Below, one piece after another: positions 55,135 through 63,786 of a DNA stretch of 64,000 nucleotides. This DNA is from Streptomyces ortus (GTDB taxonomy: Bacteria > Actinomycetota > Actinomycetes > Streptomycetales > Streptomycetaceae): positions 6,230,118-6,294,117 of the forward strand of contig NZ_JAIFZO010000002.1 in assembly GCF_026341275.1 (NCBI RefSeq), read 5' to 3'. The notes under the pieces were generated by a model. The model worked only from the letters and a program-made list of their open reading frames with translations. It ran no database searches and had not been told where the DNA came from. The first letter of the stretch is position 1, and each line of letters starts with the position of its first letter. Both the position numbers and the translations under genes were made by a program.

Positions 55135-56334
55135 GTGGAGACTCCGGGGTCGCAGTCGTCGCTGCACCGAGCCAATCTCGAACGGGTCGTACGCGCGGTG
55201 CGCCTGGCCGGGTCGCTCACGCAGGCGGAGATCGCGAGGACGACGGGCCTGTCCGCGGCCACGGTCTCCAACATCGTGCGCGAGCTGAAGGACGGCGGAA
55301 CGGTCGAGGTCACGCCCACCTCGGCGGGCGGCCGAAGGGCCCGCAGCGTCAGCCTCAGCGGCGACGCCGGCATCGTCATCGGCGTCGACTTCGGCCATAC
55401 GCATCTGCGGGTCGCGGTCGGCAACCTCGCCCACCAGGTGCTGGCCGAGGAGTCCGAGCCGCTCGATGTGGACGCGTCCGCCGCGCAGGGCTTCGACCGG
55501 GCGGAACAGCTGGTCAACCGCCTGATCGAAGCCACCGGGGTGGACCGTTCGAAGGTCGCCGGGGTGGGTCTCGGCGTGCCGGGACCGATCGACGTGGAGT
55601 CCGGGACGCTCGGCTCCACCGCGATCCTGCCGGGCTGGACCGGCACGAAGCCCGCGGAGGAGCTCCAGGGGCGTCTGGGGGTCCCCGTGCACGTCGACAA
55701 CGACGCCAACCTCGGGGCCCTCGGGGAACTCGTCTGGGGGAGCGGCAGGGGCGTCAGGGACCTGGCGTACATCAAGGTGGCCAGCGGTGTCGGCGCCGGG
55801 CTGGTGATCAACAGCAAGATCTACCGCGGCCCGGGTGGCACGGCGGGAGAAATCGGGCATATTACTCTTGATGAGTCCGGCCCCGTCTGCCGCTGCGGGA
55901 ACCGCGGCTGCCTGGAGACCTTCGCGGCGGCGCGCTATGTGCTGCCGCTCCTCCAGTCCAGCCACGGCACGGATCTGACCATGGAAGGTGTCGTACGGCT
56001 GGCGCGGGACGGAGACCCTGGCTGCCGTCGGGTGATCGCCGACGTCGGCCGACATATCGGCAGTGGAGTGGCGAACCTGTGCAACCTGCTCAATCCGAGC
56101 CGGGTGGTTCTCGGCGGTGATCTCGCCGAGGCCGGTGAGCTCGTGCTGGGACCCATCAGGGAGTCCGTCGGCCGCTATGCGATCCCCAGTGCGGCGCGCC
56201 AACTATCCGTTCTGCCAGGGGCACTTGGCGGTCGGGCGGAGGTCCTCGGGGCGCTCGCCCTCGCACTCGGCGAGATGGGCGATTCGACCCTTTTGGATGG
56301 ATCGCTCACTGCCGTATCACCTGCCTTCACTTAG
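55135..56334 (+). CDS. rok7B7: ROK-family transcriptional regulator (Rok7B7-like)
   Basis: 399 residues from GTG 55135, with AGGAGG six bases upstream; the frame is open to 55084. The N-terminal winged helix (about 14-70, LTQAEIARTTGLSAATVSNIV) binds DNA. The ROK domain has VGVGLGVPGP, DNDANLGALGE, and the zinc motif CRCGNRGCLETFA. It sits between an NgcEFG-type and an XylFGH-type transporter, the place of SCO6008 (rok7B7) in S. coelicolor. There it controls xylose transport, carbon catabolite repression and antibiotic production. It is a probable regulator of one or both flanking operons. Confidence 0.85.
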   Translation: METPGSQSSLHRANLERVVRAVRLAGSLTQAEIARTTGLSAATVSNIVRELKDGGTVEVTPTSAGGRRARSVSLSGDAGIVIGVDFGHTHLRVAVGNLAHQVLAEESEPLDVDASAAQGFDRAEQLVNRLIEATGVDRSKVAGVGLGVPGPIDVESGTLGSTAILPGWTGTKPAEELQGRLGVPVHVDNDANLGALGELVWGSGRGVRDLAYIKVASGVGAGLVINSKIYRGPGGTAGEIGHITLDESGPVCRCGNRGCLETFAAARYVLPLLQSSHGTDLTMEGVVRLARDGDPGCRRVIADVGRHIGSGVANLCNLLNPSRVVLGGDLAEAGELVLGPIRESVGRYAIPSAARQLSVLPGALGGRAEVLGALALALGEMGDSTLLDGSLTAVSPAFT

Positions 56335-56336
56335 AG

Positions 56337-56363
56337 AACGGATGGCAGCGTTGCCATTCCGTT
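56337..56363. terminator. Imperfect inverted repeat after the ROK gene
   Basis: AACGGATGGCA and TGCCATTCCGTT pair with one bulged T around a 4-base loop, two bases after the ROK stop. It may be a terminator, or an operator for the XylF-like gene that starts at 56456. Confidence 0.6.
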
Positions 56364-56455
56364 AAGGATTTACTTCTTGACGTCGCACGTGCGGCCGAGT
56401 TGACTTCCAGCCACCTCGGCCGCAACGTCGCGGCCTCGTCAGGGAGGTTTCTGAA

Positions 56456-57574
56456 GTGAACACGCGTATGCGTCGCGCCGCCTTTGCCGTTGCCGCTGGT
56501 GCGATGGCCGTCTCGCTGGCTGCCTGTGGCAGCGCCGAGGAGTCCGGCGACAAGAGCGACTCCACGAAGTCCGCCGCCAAGGGCGACAACATCAAGGTCG
56601 GCCTCCTCCTTCCGGAGAACCAGACCGCGCGGTACGAGAAGTTCGACAAGCCCCTGATCGAGAAGAAGGTCAAGGAGCTCACGAACGACAAGGGCGAGAT
56701 CGTCTACGCCAACGCCAAGCAGGACGCCACCACGCAGTCCCAGCAGGTCGACACGATGATCACCAACAAGGTGGACGTGCTGATCGTGGACGCGGTGGAC
56801 TCCAAGGCCATCGCCAACGGCGTGAAGAAGGCCAAGGACGCCGGCATCCCCGTCGTCGCGTACGACCGCCTCGCCGAGGGCCCGATCGACGCCTACACCT
56901 CCTTCGACAACGAAGAGGTCGGCCGCGTCCAGGGCAAGGCGCTCCTGGAGGCCCTGGGCGACAAGGCCAAGCCCTCCGCGAAGATCGTCATGATGAACGG
57001 CGCGGTCACCGACCCGAACGCCGCCCTCTTCAAGAAGGGCGCCCTCTCCGAGCTCGACGGCAAGGTGGACATCGCCAAGTCGTACGACACGAAGGAGTGG
57101 AAGCCGGAGAACGCCAACGCCAACATGGAAGGTGCCATCTCGGCGATCGGCAAGACCAAGATCGTCGGCGTCTACTCCGCCAACGACGGCATGGCCGGCG
57201 GTATCATCACCGCCCTCAAGGCCGCGGGCGTCTCCCCGCTGCCGCCCGTGACCGGCCAGGACGCCGAGCTCGCGGGTGTGCAGCGCATCGTCTCCGGTGA
57301 GCAGTTCATGAGCGTCTACAAGCCCTACCCGCAGGAGGCGGACGTCGCCGCGCAGATGGCCGTCGCCCTCGCCAAGGGCGAGAAGCTCGACTCCATCGCC
57401 AAGGACTCGGTCGACAGCCCCACCACCAAGGGTGTCCCGTCGGTGCTGGTCCCGGTCATCTCCCTGACCAAGGCCAACATCAACGACACCGTGATCAAGG
57501 ACGCCATCTACACGGTGGACGAGATCTGCACCGCCAAGTTCAAGGCCGCCTGTGACAAGGCCGGCGTGAAGTAG
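56456..57574 (+). CDS. xylF: Sugar ABC transporter, substrate-binding lipoprotein (XylF-like)
   Basis: 372 residues from GTG 56456, with GGGAGG upstream. Lipobox LAAC puts the lipidated cysteine at C24. A periplasmic-binding-protein type 1 domain (Peripla_BP_4) follows: VGLLLPENQTARYEKFDKPL, VDVLIVDAVDS, DAYTSFDNEEVGR, and VTGQDAELAGVQRI. This is the class that binds xylose, ribose and similar monosaccharides. Genes for an ATPase and a permease of the same class follow. Two hairpins separate it from the ATPase gene. Xylose is inferred from position next to the Rok7B7-like gene. Confidence 0.88.
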   Translation: MNTRMRRAAFAVAAGAMAVSLAACGSAEESGDKSDSTKSAAKGDNIKVGLLLPENQTARYEKFDKPLIEKKVKELTNDKGEIVYANAKQDATTQSQQVDTMITNKVDVLIVDAVDSKAIANGVKKAKDAGIPVVAYDRLAEGPIDAYTSFDNEEVGRVQGKALLEALGDKAKPSAKIVMMNGAVTDPNAALFKKGALSELDGKVDIAKSYDTKEWKPENANANMEGAISAIGKTKIVGVYSANDGMAGGIITALKAAGVSPLPPVTGQDAELAGVQRIVSGEQFMSVYKPYPQEADVAAQMAVALAKGEKLDSIAKDSVDSPTTKGVPSVLVPVISLTKANINDTVIKDAIYTVDEICTAKFKAACDKAGVK

Positions 57575-57597
57575 GCAACGACAAGTCCCTTACCGTG

Positions 57598-57627
57598 TAC
57601 GGGAATTCGGTCCACTGAATTCCCGTA
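57598..57627 (+). terminator. Hairpin after the XylF-like gene
   Basis: TACGGGAATTC and GAATTCCCGTA form a perfect 11-base stem with an 8-base loop, about 23 bases after the stop. Confidence 0.75.
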
Positions 57628-57683
57628 CGGGCCTGTGGTCCGCGAGAACGCGGTCCATGAGGGACGGTCGTACCAGAAGCCCC

Positions 57684-57731
57684 TCCGGCGCCCCGCAATC
57701 ACCAGCCCCGCAGCCAGGGCGGGGCGCCGGA
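57684..57731 (+). terminator. Second hairpin in the xylF-xylG gap
   Basis: TCCGGCGCCCCGC (57684-57696) pairs perfectly with 57719-57731 across a 22-base loop. Together with the first hairpin it may lower expression of the ATPase and permease relative to the binding protein. Confidence 0.65.
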
Positions 57732-57804
57732 AGGAACACTTCCTCCCCCCGAAAACTCTTTGCACAACCTCCCGCCGGGTCAGGCGGCGAAGGAGATGGT
57801 TAAC

Positions 57805-58587
57805 GTGTCCGCTACGCCTGTTCTGGCGTTGCGCGGGGTCTCGAAGCGATTCGGTGCCGTTCAGGCGCTCACCGACGTAGAGCTTGAGGTCCACGCCGGT
57901 GAGGTGGTCGCCCTGGTCGGCGACAACGGCGCCGGAAAGTCCACGCTGGTGAAAACGATCGCCGGCGTGCACCCGATCGACGAGGGTGTCATCGAATGGG
58001 ACGGCAAGGCCGTCCAGATCAACAAGCCGCACGACGCCCAGCACCTGGGTGTCGCGACCGTCTACCAGGACCTCGCGCTGTGCGACAACATCGACGTCGT
58101 CGGCAACCTCTACCTGGGCCGTGAGCTGAAGAAGCGCGGCATCCTGGACGAGGTCGAGATGGAGCGCCGCTCACGCGAACTGCTCCAGACGCTGTCGATC
58201 CGCATCCCCAGCGTGCGCATCCCGATCGCCTCGCTCTCCGGCGGTCAGCGCCAGACCGTGGCCATCGCCCGCTCCATGCTCGGCGAGCCCAAGCTGGTCA
58301 TCCTCGACGAGCCCACCGCGGCCCTCGGTGTCGAGCAGACCGCCCAGGTCCTCGACCTGGTCGAGCGGCTGCGCGAGCGCGGCCACGCCGTCCTGCTCAT
58401 CAGCCACAACATGGCCGATGTGAAGGCCGTCGCCGACAAGGTGGCCGTGCTCAGGCTCGGCCGCAACAACGGCGTCTTCGAGGTCAAGGCGACCTCGCAG
58501 GAAGAGATCATCTCCGCCATCACCGGTGCCACGGACAACGCCGTGACCCGCCGTGCGGCGCGCAGCAACGGGGAGGCTCAGAAGTGA
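57805..58587 (+). CDS. xylG: Sugar ABC transporter ATPase (XylG-like, single nucleotide-binding domain)
   Basis: 260 residues from GTG 57805, nine bases after AAGGAG; ATG 57796 is immediately adjacent to the ribosome binding site and less likely. Walker A GDNGAGKST, signature LSGGQRQ and Walker B LVILDEPTA are intact. Only one ATPase domain is present, half the size of E. coli XylG or RbsA, so it must work as a dimer, as is common in actinomycetes. The stop overlaps the permease start (GTGA). Confidence 0.9.
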   Translation: MSATPVLALRGVSKRFGAVQALTDVELEVHAGEVVALVGDNGAGKSTLVKTIAGVHPIDEGVIEWDGKAVQINKPHDAQHLGVATVYQDLALCDNIDVVGNLYLGRELKKRGILDEVEMERRSRELLQTLSIRIPSVRIPIASLSGGQRQTVAIARSMLGEPKLVILDEPTAALGVEQTAQVLDLVERLRERGHAVLLISHNMADVKAVADKVAVLRLGRNNGVFEVKATSQEEIISAITGATDNAVTRRAARSNGEAQK

Positions 58588-59876
58588 GCATCGACAAGAC
58601 CTCCGCCAGCACGGACGAGCACGCCGTAGCGAACCCCGAGGCCGCCGCCGACGCGGTGACCGTGGTCGACCCCAGGCTGCTCGTGCGCGAGCAGGGCCTG
58701 GCCGGCTACGTCGGCGAGTTCAAGCGCAAGATGAAGGGCGGTGACCTGGGCTCCGTCCCGGTCGTCCTCGGCCTCATCGCCATCTGCATCATCTTCCAGA
58801 GCCTGAACTCGGCCTTCCTCTCCGCCGAGAACCTCAACAACATCGCCGTCGCGATGGTCGCCACCGGCATGATGTCGGTCGGCATCATCTTCGTGCTGCT
58901 GCTCGGCGAGATCGACCTGTCGGTCGGCTCGGTCAGCGGTGTGGCGGGTGCCATCACCGCCGTACTGAGCGTCACGCACGGCGTCAACGAGTGGCTGGCC
59001 GTCCTCATCGCTCTCGTGAGCGGTGCGGCCATCGGCGCGCTCCACGGCTTCTTCTTCGCCCGGATCGGCGCCCCCGCCTTCGCGGTCACCCTGGCGGGAC
59101 TGCTGTTCTGGCTCGGCTTCATGCTCCAGATCCTGGGCGAGAACGGCACCATCAACATCGACGGCGACGGCGTGGTCGGCAAGCTGACCACGTACTACTT
59201 CTCGGACGTCGCCGCCGCCTACGGCCTCGCTCTGGTCGCCGTGGTGCTCTTCTTCGTCACCAGCTTCCTGGACAGCCGCCGCCGCGAGGCCGCGGGCATC
59301 CCGTCCCGGCCGCTGGGCGACCTGATCATGCGCACGGCCCTGCTCGCGGTCGTGGCGTTCGCCGCCGCGATCATGTTCAACCAGTACAAGGGCCTGCCGC
59401 TGGCGCTGCTGCTGTTCGTCCTGGTCCTGGTCATCAGCGACTTCGTACTGCGCCGCACGAGCTACGGACGCAAGATCTTCGCGCTCGGCGGCAGCGTCGA
59501 GGCGTCCCGCCGTGCCGGTATCAACGTCACCGCGGTCCGCGTCTCGGTCTTCGCCCTGGCGGGCTTCTTCGCCGCCGTCGGCGGTCTGTTCTGGGCCTCG
59601 AAGATCGCCGCGGCCAACCAGAGCGCCGGTGCGGGTGACCTCCTGATGAACGTCATCGCGGCGGCCGTCATCGGTGGCACCAGCCTCTTCGGTGGCCGGG
59701 GCCGCACCTGGAACGCGCTGCTCGGTGTCATGGTGATCACCTCGATCCAGTACGGCCTCGCCCTGGAGGGCATCGCCACGCCGGTCCAGTACATGATCAC
59801 CGGTGGTGTGCTTCTGGCCACGGTTGTCATCGACTCGATCACGCGCAAGACGCAGAAGACCGCGGGGCGCGCATAA
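58584..59876 (+). CDS. xylH: Sugar ABC transporter permease (XylH-like)
   Basis: 430 residues from GTG 58584, coupled to the ATPase gene by a 4-base overlap. A hydrophilic N-terminal stretch of about 55 residues precedes some 10-12 membrane helices of the BPD_transp_2 family. GEIDLSVGSVSGVAGA and GRKIFALGGSVEASRRAGI are typical ribose/xylose permease motifs. It completes the importer. The next 324 bases hold a terminator but no gene. Confidence 0.9.
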   Translation: MSIDKTSASTDEHAVANPEAAADAVTVVDPRLLVREQGLAGYVGEFKRKMKGGDLGSVPVVLGLIAICIIFQSLNSAFLSAENLNNIAVAMVATGMMSVGIIFVLLLGEIDLSVGSVSGVAGAITAVLSVTHGVNEWLAVLIALVSGAAIGALHGFFFARIGAPAFAVTLAGLLFWLGFMLQILGENGTINIDGDGVVGKLTTYYFSDVAAAYGLALVAVVLFFVTSFLDSRRREAAGIPSRPLGDLIMRTALLAVVAFAAAIMFNQYKGLPLALLLFVLVLVISDFVLRRTSYGRKIFALGGSVEASRRAGINVTAVRVSVFALAGFFAAVGGLFWASKIAAANQSAGAGDLLMNVIAAAVIGGTSLFGGRGRTWNALLGVMVITSIQYGLALEGIATPVQYMITGGVLLATVVIDSITRKTQKTAGRA

Positions 59877-60200
59877 CGGTTCTGCGGCTGCGCGGCTGAG
59901 CCGGGACTGCCCGTCGGTGGGTAGCCGCGGGTGCGTCGTGGCTGGTCGCGCCCCGCGGCGGAGCCGCACATGTCACAGCCCCGCGCCCTCTTGGGGCGCT
60001 CGAGTGCCCGGTGCCTTCACAGGTGCCGGGCACTTTTGTGTTGCTTGGGGCGTTTGGTGGGGGAGTCGGCGGGCGAGATGATGTACGGCCGAAAGCGTGA
60101 TGTACGACCCACAGCCCCGGCGCCGCCGGGAAAGACGGAACATTAGACTCGACAGGCCCGGCAACAGCTCGATAGCTCTACCGCACGCAAGGAGGCACGG
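59877..60200. other. Intergenic region before dxs
   Basis: 324 bases without a credible gene. It contains the terminator at 60004-60037 and, at its right end, AAGGAGG as the dxs ribosome binding site. Confidence 0.7.
60004..60037 (+). terminator. Terminator of the xylFGH-type operon
   Basis: GTGCCCGG and CCGGGCAC form the base of a hairpin directly followed by TTTTGTGTTG, a rare case with a T-run in this window. Confidence 0.85.
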
Positions 60201-62120
60201 GTGCCGCTGCTGACCCGCATCAAGGGACCGCGCGATCTGGACCGGCTCAGCCTGGAGCAGCTGGACCAGCTCGCGGACGAGATCAGGACCTTCCTCGTCG
60301 ACGCGGTGTCCAAGACCGGCGGCCACCTCGGCCCCAACCTCGGTGTCGTCGAGCTGACCCTCGCCCTGCACCGGGTCTTCGAGTCTCCCAAGGACCGGAT
60401 CCTGTGGGACACCGGACACCAGTCCTACGTCCACAAGCTGCTCACGGGCCGCCAGGACTTCTCGAAGCTCAAGATGAAGGGCGGCCTGTCCGGCTACCCG
60501 TCCCAGGCCGAGTCCGAGCACGACGTCATCGAGAACAGCCACGCCTCCACGGTCCTCGGCTGGGCCGACGGACTCGCCAAGGCCAACGAGGTGCTGCGCA
60601 AGGACGACCACGTGGTCGCCGTCATCGGCGACGGGGCGCTCACCGGCGGCATGGCCTGGGAGGCGCTGAACAACATCGCCGACGCCAAGGACCGCCCGCT
60701 CGTCATCGTCGTCAACGACAACGAGCGGTCGTACGCGCCGACCATCGGCGGCCTCGCGAACCACCTGGCGACCCTGCGCACCACCGACGGCTACGAGCGC
60801 TTCCTGGCCCGCGGCAAGGACCTCCTGGAGCGCACTCCCGTCGTCGGCAGGCCCCTCTACGAGACCCTGCACGGCGCCAAGAAGGGCCTCAAGGACTTCA
60901 TCGCCCCGCAGGGCATGTTCGAGGACCTCGGCCTGAAGTACGTCGGGCCCATCGACGGGCACGACATGGAGGCCCTGGAGTCCGCGCTCGCCCGCGCCAA
61001 GCGCTTCGGCGGCCCGGTCATCGTGCACTGCCTCACCGAGAAGGGCCGCGGCTACCAGCCCGCCCTCAGCGACGAGGCCGACCGCTTCCACGGCATCGGC
61101 CCCATCCACCCCGACACGGGCCTGCCCGTCAAGGTCTCGGGCGCCGACTGGACCTCCGTCTTCGGCGACGAGATGGTCGCGCTCGGCAAGGAGCGCGAGG
61201 ACATCGTCGCGATCACGGCGGCCATGCTGCAGCCGGTCGGCCTGAAGAAGTTCGCGGACGCCTTCCCGCACCGCATCTACGACGTCGGTATCGCCGAGCA
61301 GCACGGCGCCGTCTCCGCCGCGGGCCTCGCCACCGGCGGACTGCACCCCGTCTTCGCGGTCTACGCGACCTTCCTCAACCGCGCCTTCGACCAGGTCCTG
61401 ATGGACGTGGCCCTGCACAAGTGCGGCGTCACCTTCGTGCTCGACCGGGCCGGTGTCACCGGCACCGACGGCGCCTCCCACAACGGCATGTGGGACATGT
61501 CGATCCTCCAGGTCGTACCGGGCCTCAGGCTCGCCGCGCCCCGCGACGCCGACCAGGTCCGCGCCCAGCTGCGCGAGGCCGTCCAGGTCACGGACGCGCC
61601 GACCGTGGTCCGCTTCTCCAAGGGCGCGGTCGGCCCGGCCGTACCGGCAGTGGGCCGCGTCGGCGGCATGGACGTCCTGCGCGAGCCCGGCACCGACACC
61701 CCGGACGTGCTCCTCGTCTCGGTCGGCGCGCTGGCGCCCATGTGCCTGGAGATCGCCGGCCTCCTAGACCAGCAGGGCATCTCCACCACCGTCGTCGACC
61801 CCCGCTGGGTCAAGCCCGTCGACGAGGCCATGGCTCCGCTCGCCGAGCGGCACCGCGTGGTCGTCACCGTCGAGGACAACTCCCGCGTCGGCGGCGTCGG
61901 CTCGGCGGTCGCCCAGGCCCTGCGCGACGCCGGGGTGGACGTGCCCCTGCGCGACTTCGGCATCCCGCCGCGCTTCCTCGACCACGCCTCCCGCAAGGAG
62001 GTCATGGCCGAGATCGGACTGACCGCGCCGGACATCGCCCGGCAGGTCACCGGGCTCGTCTCCAAGCTCGACGGCAGGTACGACCAGGCCCACGCCACAC
62101 CGGAACCCGCCCGCGACTGA
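60201..62120 (+). CDS. dxs: 1-deoxy-D-xylulose-5-phosphate synthase
   Basis: 639 residues from GTG 60201, with AAGGAGG upstream. It condenses pyruvate and glyceraldehyde 3-phosphate to DXP, the first step of the MEP isoprenoid pathway. Motifs are GGHLGPNLGVVELT, the TPP-binding GDGALTGGMAWEALNN, and YDVGIAEQHGAVSAAG with the activating Glu. Length is normal. It is monocistronic, with terminators on both sides. The C-terminus has a short hydrophilic tail. Confidence 0.97.
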   Translation: MPLLTRIKGPRDLDRLSLEQLDQLADEIRTFLVDAVSKTGGHLGPNLGVVELTLALHRVFESPKDRILWDTGHQSYVHKLLTGRQDFSKLKMKGGLSGYPSQAESEHDVIENSHASTVLGWADGLAKANEVLRKDDHVVAVIGDGALTGGMAWEALNNIADAKDRPLVIVVNDNERSYAPTIGGLANHLATLRTTDGYERFLARGKDLLERTPVVGRPLYETLHGAKKGLKDFIAPQGMFEDLGLKYVGPIDGHDMEALESALARAKRFGGPVIVHCLTEKGRGYQPALSDEADRFHGIGPIHPDTGLPVKVSGADWTSVFGDEMVALGKEREDIVAITAAMLQPVGLKKFADAFPHRIYDVGIAEQHGAVSAAGLATGGLHPVFAVYATFLNRAFDQVLMDVALHKCGVTFVLDRAGVTGTDGASHNGMWDMSILQVVPGLRLAAPRDADQVRAQLREAVQVTDAPTVVRFSKGAVGPAVPAVGRVGGMDVLREPGTDTPDVLLVSVGALAPMCLEIAGLLDQQGISTTVVDPRWVKPVDEAMAPLAERHRVVVTVEDNSRVGGVGSAVAQALRDAGVDVPLRDFGIPPRFLDHASRKEVMAEIGLTAPDIARQVTGLVSKLDGRYDQAHATPEPARD

Positions 62121-62132
62121 GACACGCCCGAG

Positions 62133-62174
62133 TGGGCCGGTTCCAGCACCCTTTACGGTGGTGGAACCGGCCCA
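62133..62174 (+). terminator. dxs terminator
   Basis: TGGGCCGGTTCCA and its exact complement form a 13-base stem, with additional CACC/GGTG pairing inside, starting 13 bases after the dxs stop. Confidence 0.88.
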
Positions 62175-62259
62175 TTCGCGTTAACACGCCCGAGCCGGGG
62201 CAGACGGACCACACCGCCTCTCGATCATGTCGAGGACGACAAGCGTGGGAGGTACGCCC

Positions 62260-63753
62260 GTGAGCAACACCCTCTTCAGGACGAAGAAGATCGAGCAGTC
62301 CATCCAGGACACCGAGGAACCGGAGCACGCGCTCAAGAAATCCCTGTCCGCCCTGGATCTGACCGTCTTCGGCGTCGGTGTCATCATCGGCACCGGCATC
62401 TTCGTCCTCACCGGCACGGTCGCCAAGAACAACGCCGGCCCCGCCGTCGCCCTGGCCTTCGTGGTGGCCGGGGTCGTCTGCGCGCTCGCTGCGCTCTGCT
62501 ACGCCGAGTTCGCGTCCACGGTCCCGGTGGCCGGCTCCGCGTACACCTTCTCGTACGCCTCCCTCGGCGAACTGCCCGCCTGGATCATCGGCTGGGACCT
62601 CGTGCTGGAGTTCGCGCTCGGCACCGCGGTGGTCGCGGTCGGCTGGTCCGGCTACATCGCCTCGCTGCTCGACAACGCGGGCTGGCACCTGCCCGCGGCG
62701 CTCAGCGGCAGGGAGGGGGCCGACGGCTTCGGCTTCGACATCCTCGCCGCCGCCCTCGTCCTGGTGCTCACCGGCATCCTCGTGGTGGGTACGAAGCTCT
62801 CCGCGCGGGTCACCACCGTCGTGGTCGCCATCAAGGTGACCGTCGTCCTCGTCGTGATCATCGCCGGTGCCTTCTTCGTCAAGGGTGACAACTACGACCC
62901 GTTCGTCCCGAAGGCGAAGCCCGTGGAGGCGGGCAGCGGTCTCGACTCGCCGCTCATCCAGCTGATGTTCGGCTGGGCCCCCTCGAACTTCGGCGTGATG
63001 GGCATCTTCACCGCCGCCTCCGTCGTCTTCTTCGCCTTCATCGGCTTCGACGTCGTGGCCACGGCCGCCGAGGAGACGAAGAACCCCCAGCGGGACATGC
63101 CCCGCGGCATCCTCGGCTCCCTGCTCATCTGTACGACGCTGTACGTGGCGGTGTCGGTCGTCGTGACCGGCATGCAGCACTACACCGAGCTGTCCGTGGA
63201 CGCCCCGCTCGCCGACGCCTTCAAGGCCACCGGGCATCCCTGGTACGCGGGCTTCATCAGCTTCGGCGCCGCCGTCGGCCTCACGACCGTCTGCATGATC
63301 CTGCTGCTCGGCCAGACCCGGGTCTTCTTCGCGATGAGCCGCGACGGACTGCTGCCGCGCTTCTTCTCGCACGTCCACCCGCGCTTCCGGACCCCGCACC
63401 GGCCGACCATCCTGCTCGGCGTGATCATCGCGATCGTGGCCGGCTTCACCAGCCTGAGCGAGCTGGCCGAGCTGGTGAACATCGGCACGCTGTTCGCGTT
63501 CGTCGTCGTCGCGGTCGGCGTGATCATCCTGCGCCGCACCCGCCCGGACCTGCCCCGCGCCTTCCGTACCCCGCTGGTCCCGATCCTGCCGATCGTCTCC
63601 GTCGCGGCCTCGCTGTGGCTGATGCTGAACCTGCCGGCCGAGACCTGGCTGCGGTTCGCGATCTGGATGGCCCTCGGCTTCCTCGTCTACTTCCTGTACG
63701 GCCGCTCGCACAGCCGCCTCGCCCGGGACAAGAAGGCGGCCGAAACCCCCTAG
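62260..63753 (+). CDS. APC-family amino acid permease
   Basis: 497 residues from GTG 62260, with GGGAGG seven bases upstream; an in-frame ATG at 62227 is the alternative. About 12 membrane helices. The first helix motif FGVGVIIGTGIFVLTG and the GFDVVATAAEETKNPQRD loop are typical of the cationic amino acid transporter-like (YfnA) branch of the APC superfamily. Substrate is not certain. The leftward gene on its far side ends 34 bases away. Confidence 0.88.
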   Translation: MSNTLFRTKKIEQSIQDTEEPEHALKKSLSALDLTVFGVGVIIGTGIFVLTGTVAKNNAGPAVALAFVVAGVVCALAALCYAEFASTVPVAGSAYTFSYASLGELPAWIIGWDLVLEFALGTAVVAVGWSGYIASLLDNAGWHLPAALSGREGADGFGFDILAAALVLVLTGILVVGTKLSARVTTVVVAIKVTVVLVVIIAGAFFVKGDNYDPFVPKAKPVEAGSGLDSPLIQLMFGWAPSNFGVMGIFTAASVVFFAFIGFDVVATAAEETKNPQRDMPRGILGSLLICTTLYVAVSVVVTGMQHYTELSVDAPLADAFKATGHPWYAGFISFGAAVGLTTVCMILLLGQTRVFFAMSRDGLLPRFFSHVHPRFRTPHRPTILLGVIIAIVAGFTSLSELAELVNIGTLFAFVVVAVGVIILRRTRPDLPRAFRTPLVPILPIVSVAASLWLMLNLPAETWLRFAIWMALGFLVYFLYGRSHSRLARDKKAAETP

Positions 63754-63786
63754 GGGCGGGCACGGGATCACGGGCGGACCGCGAGG

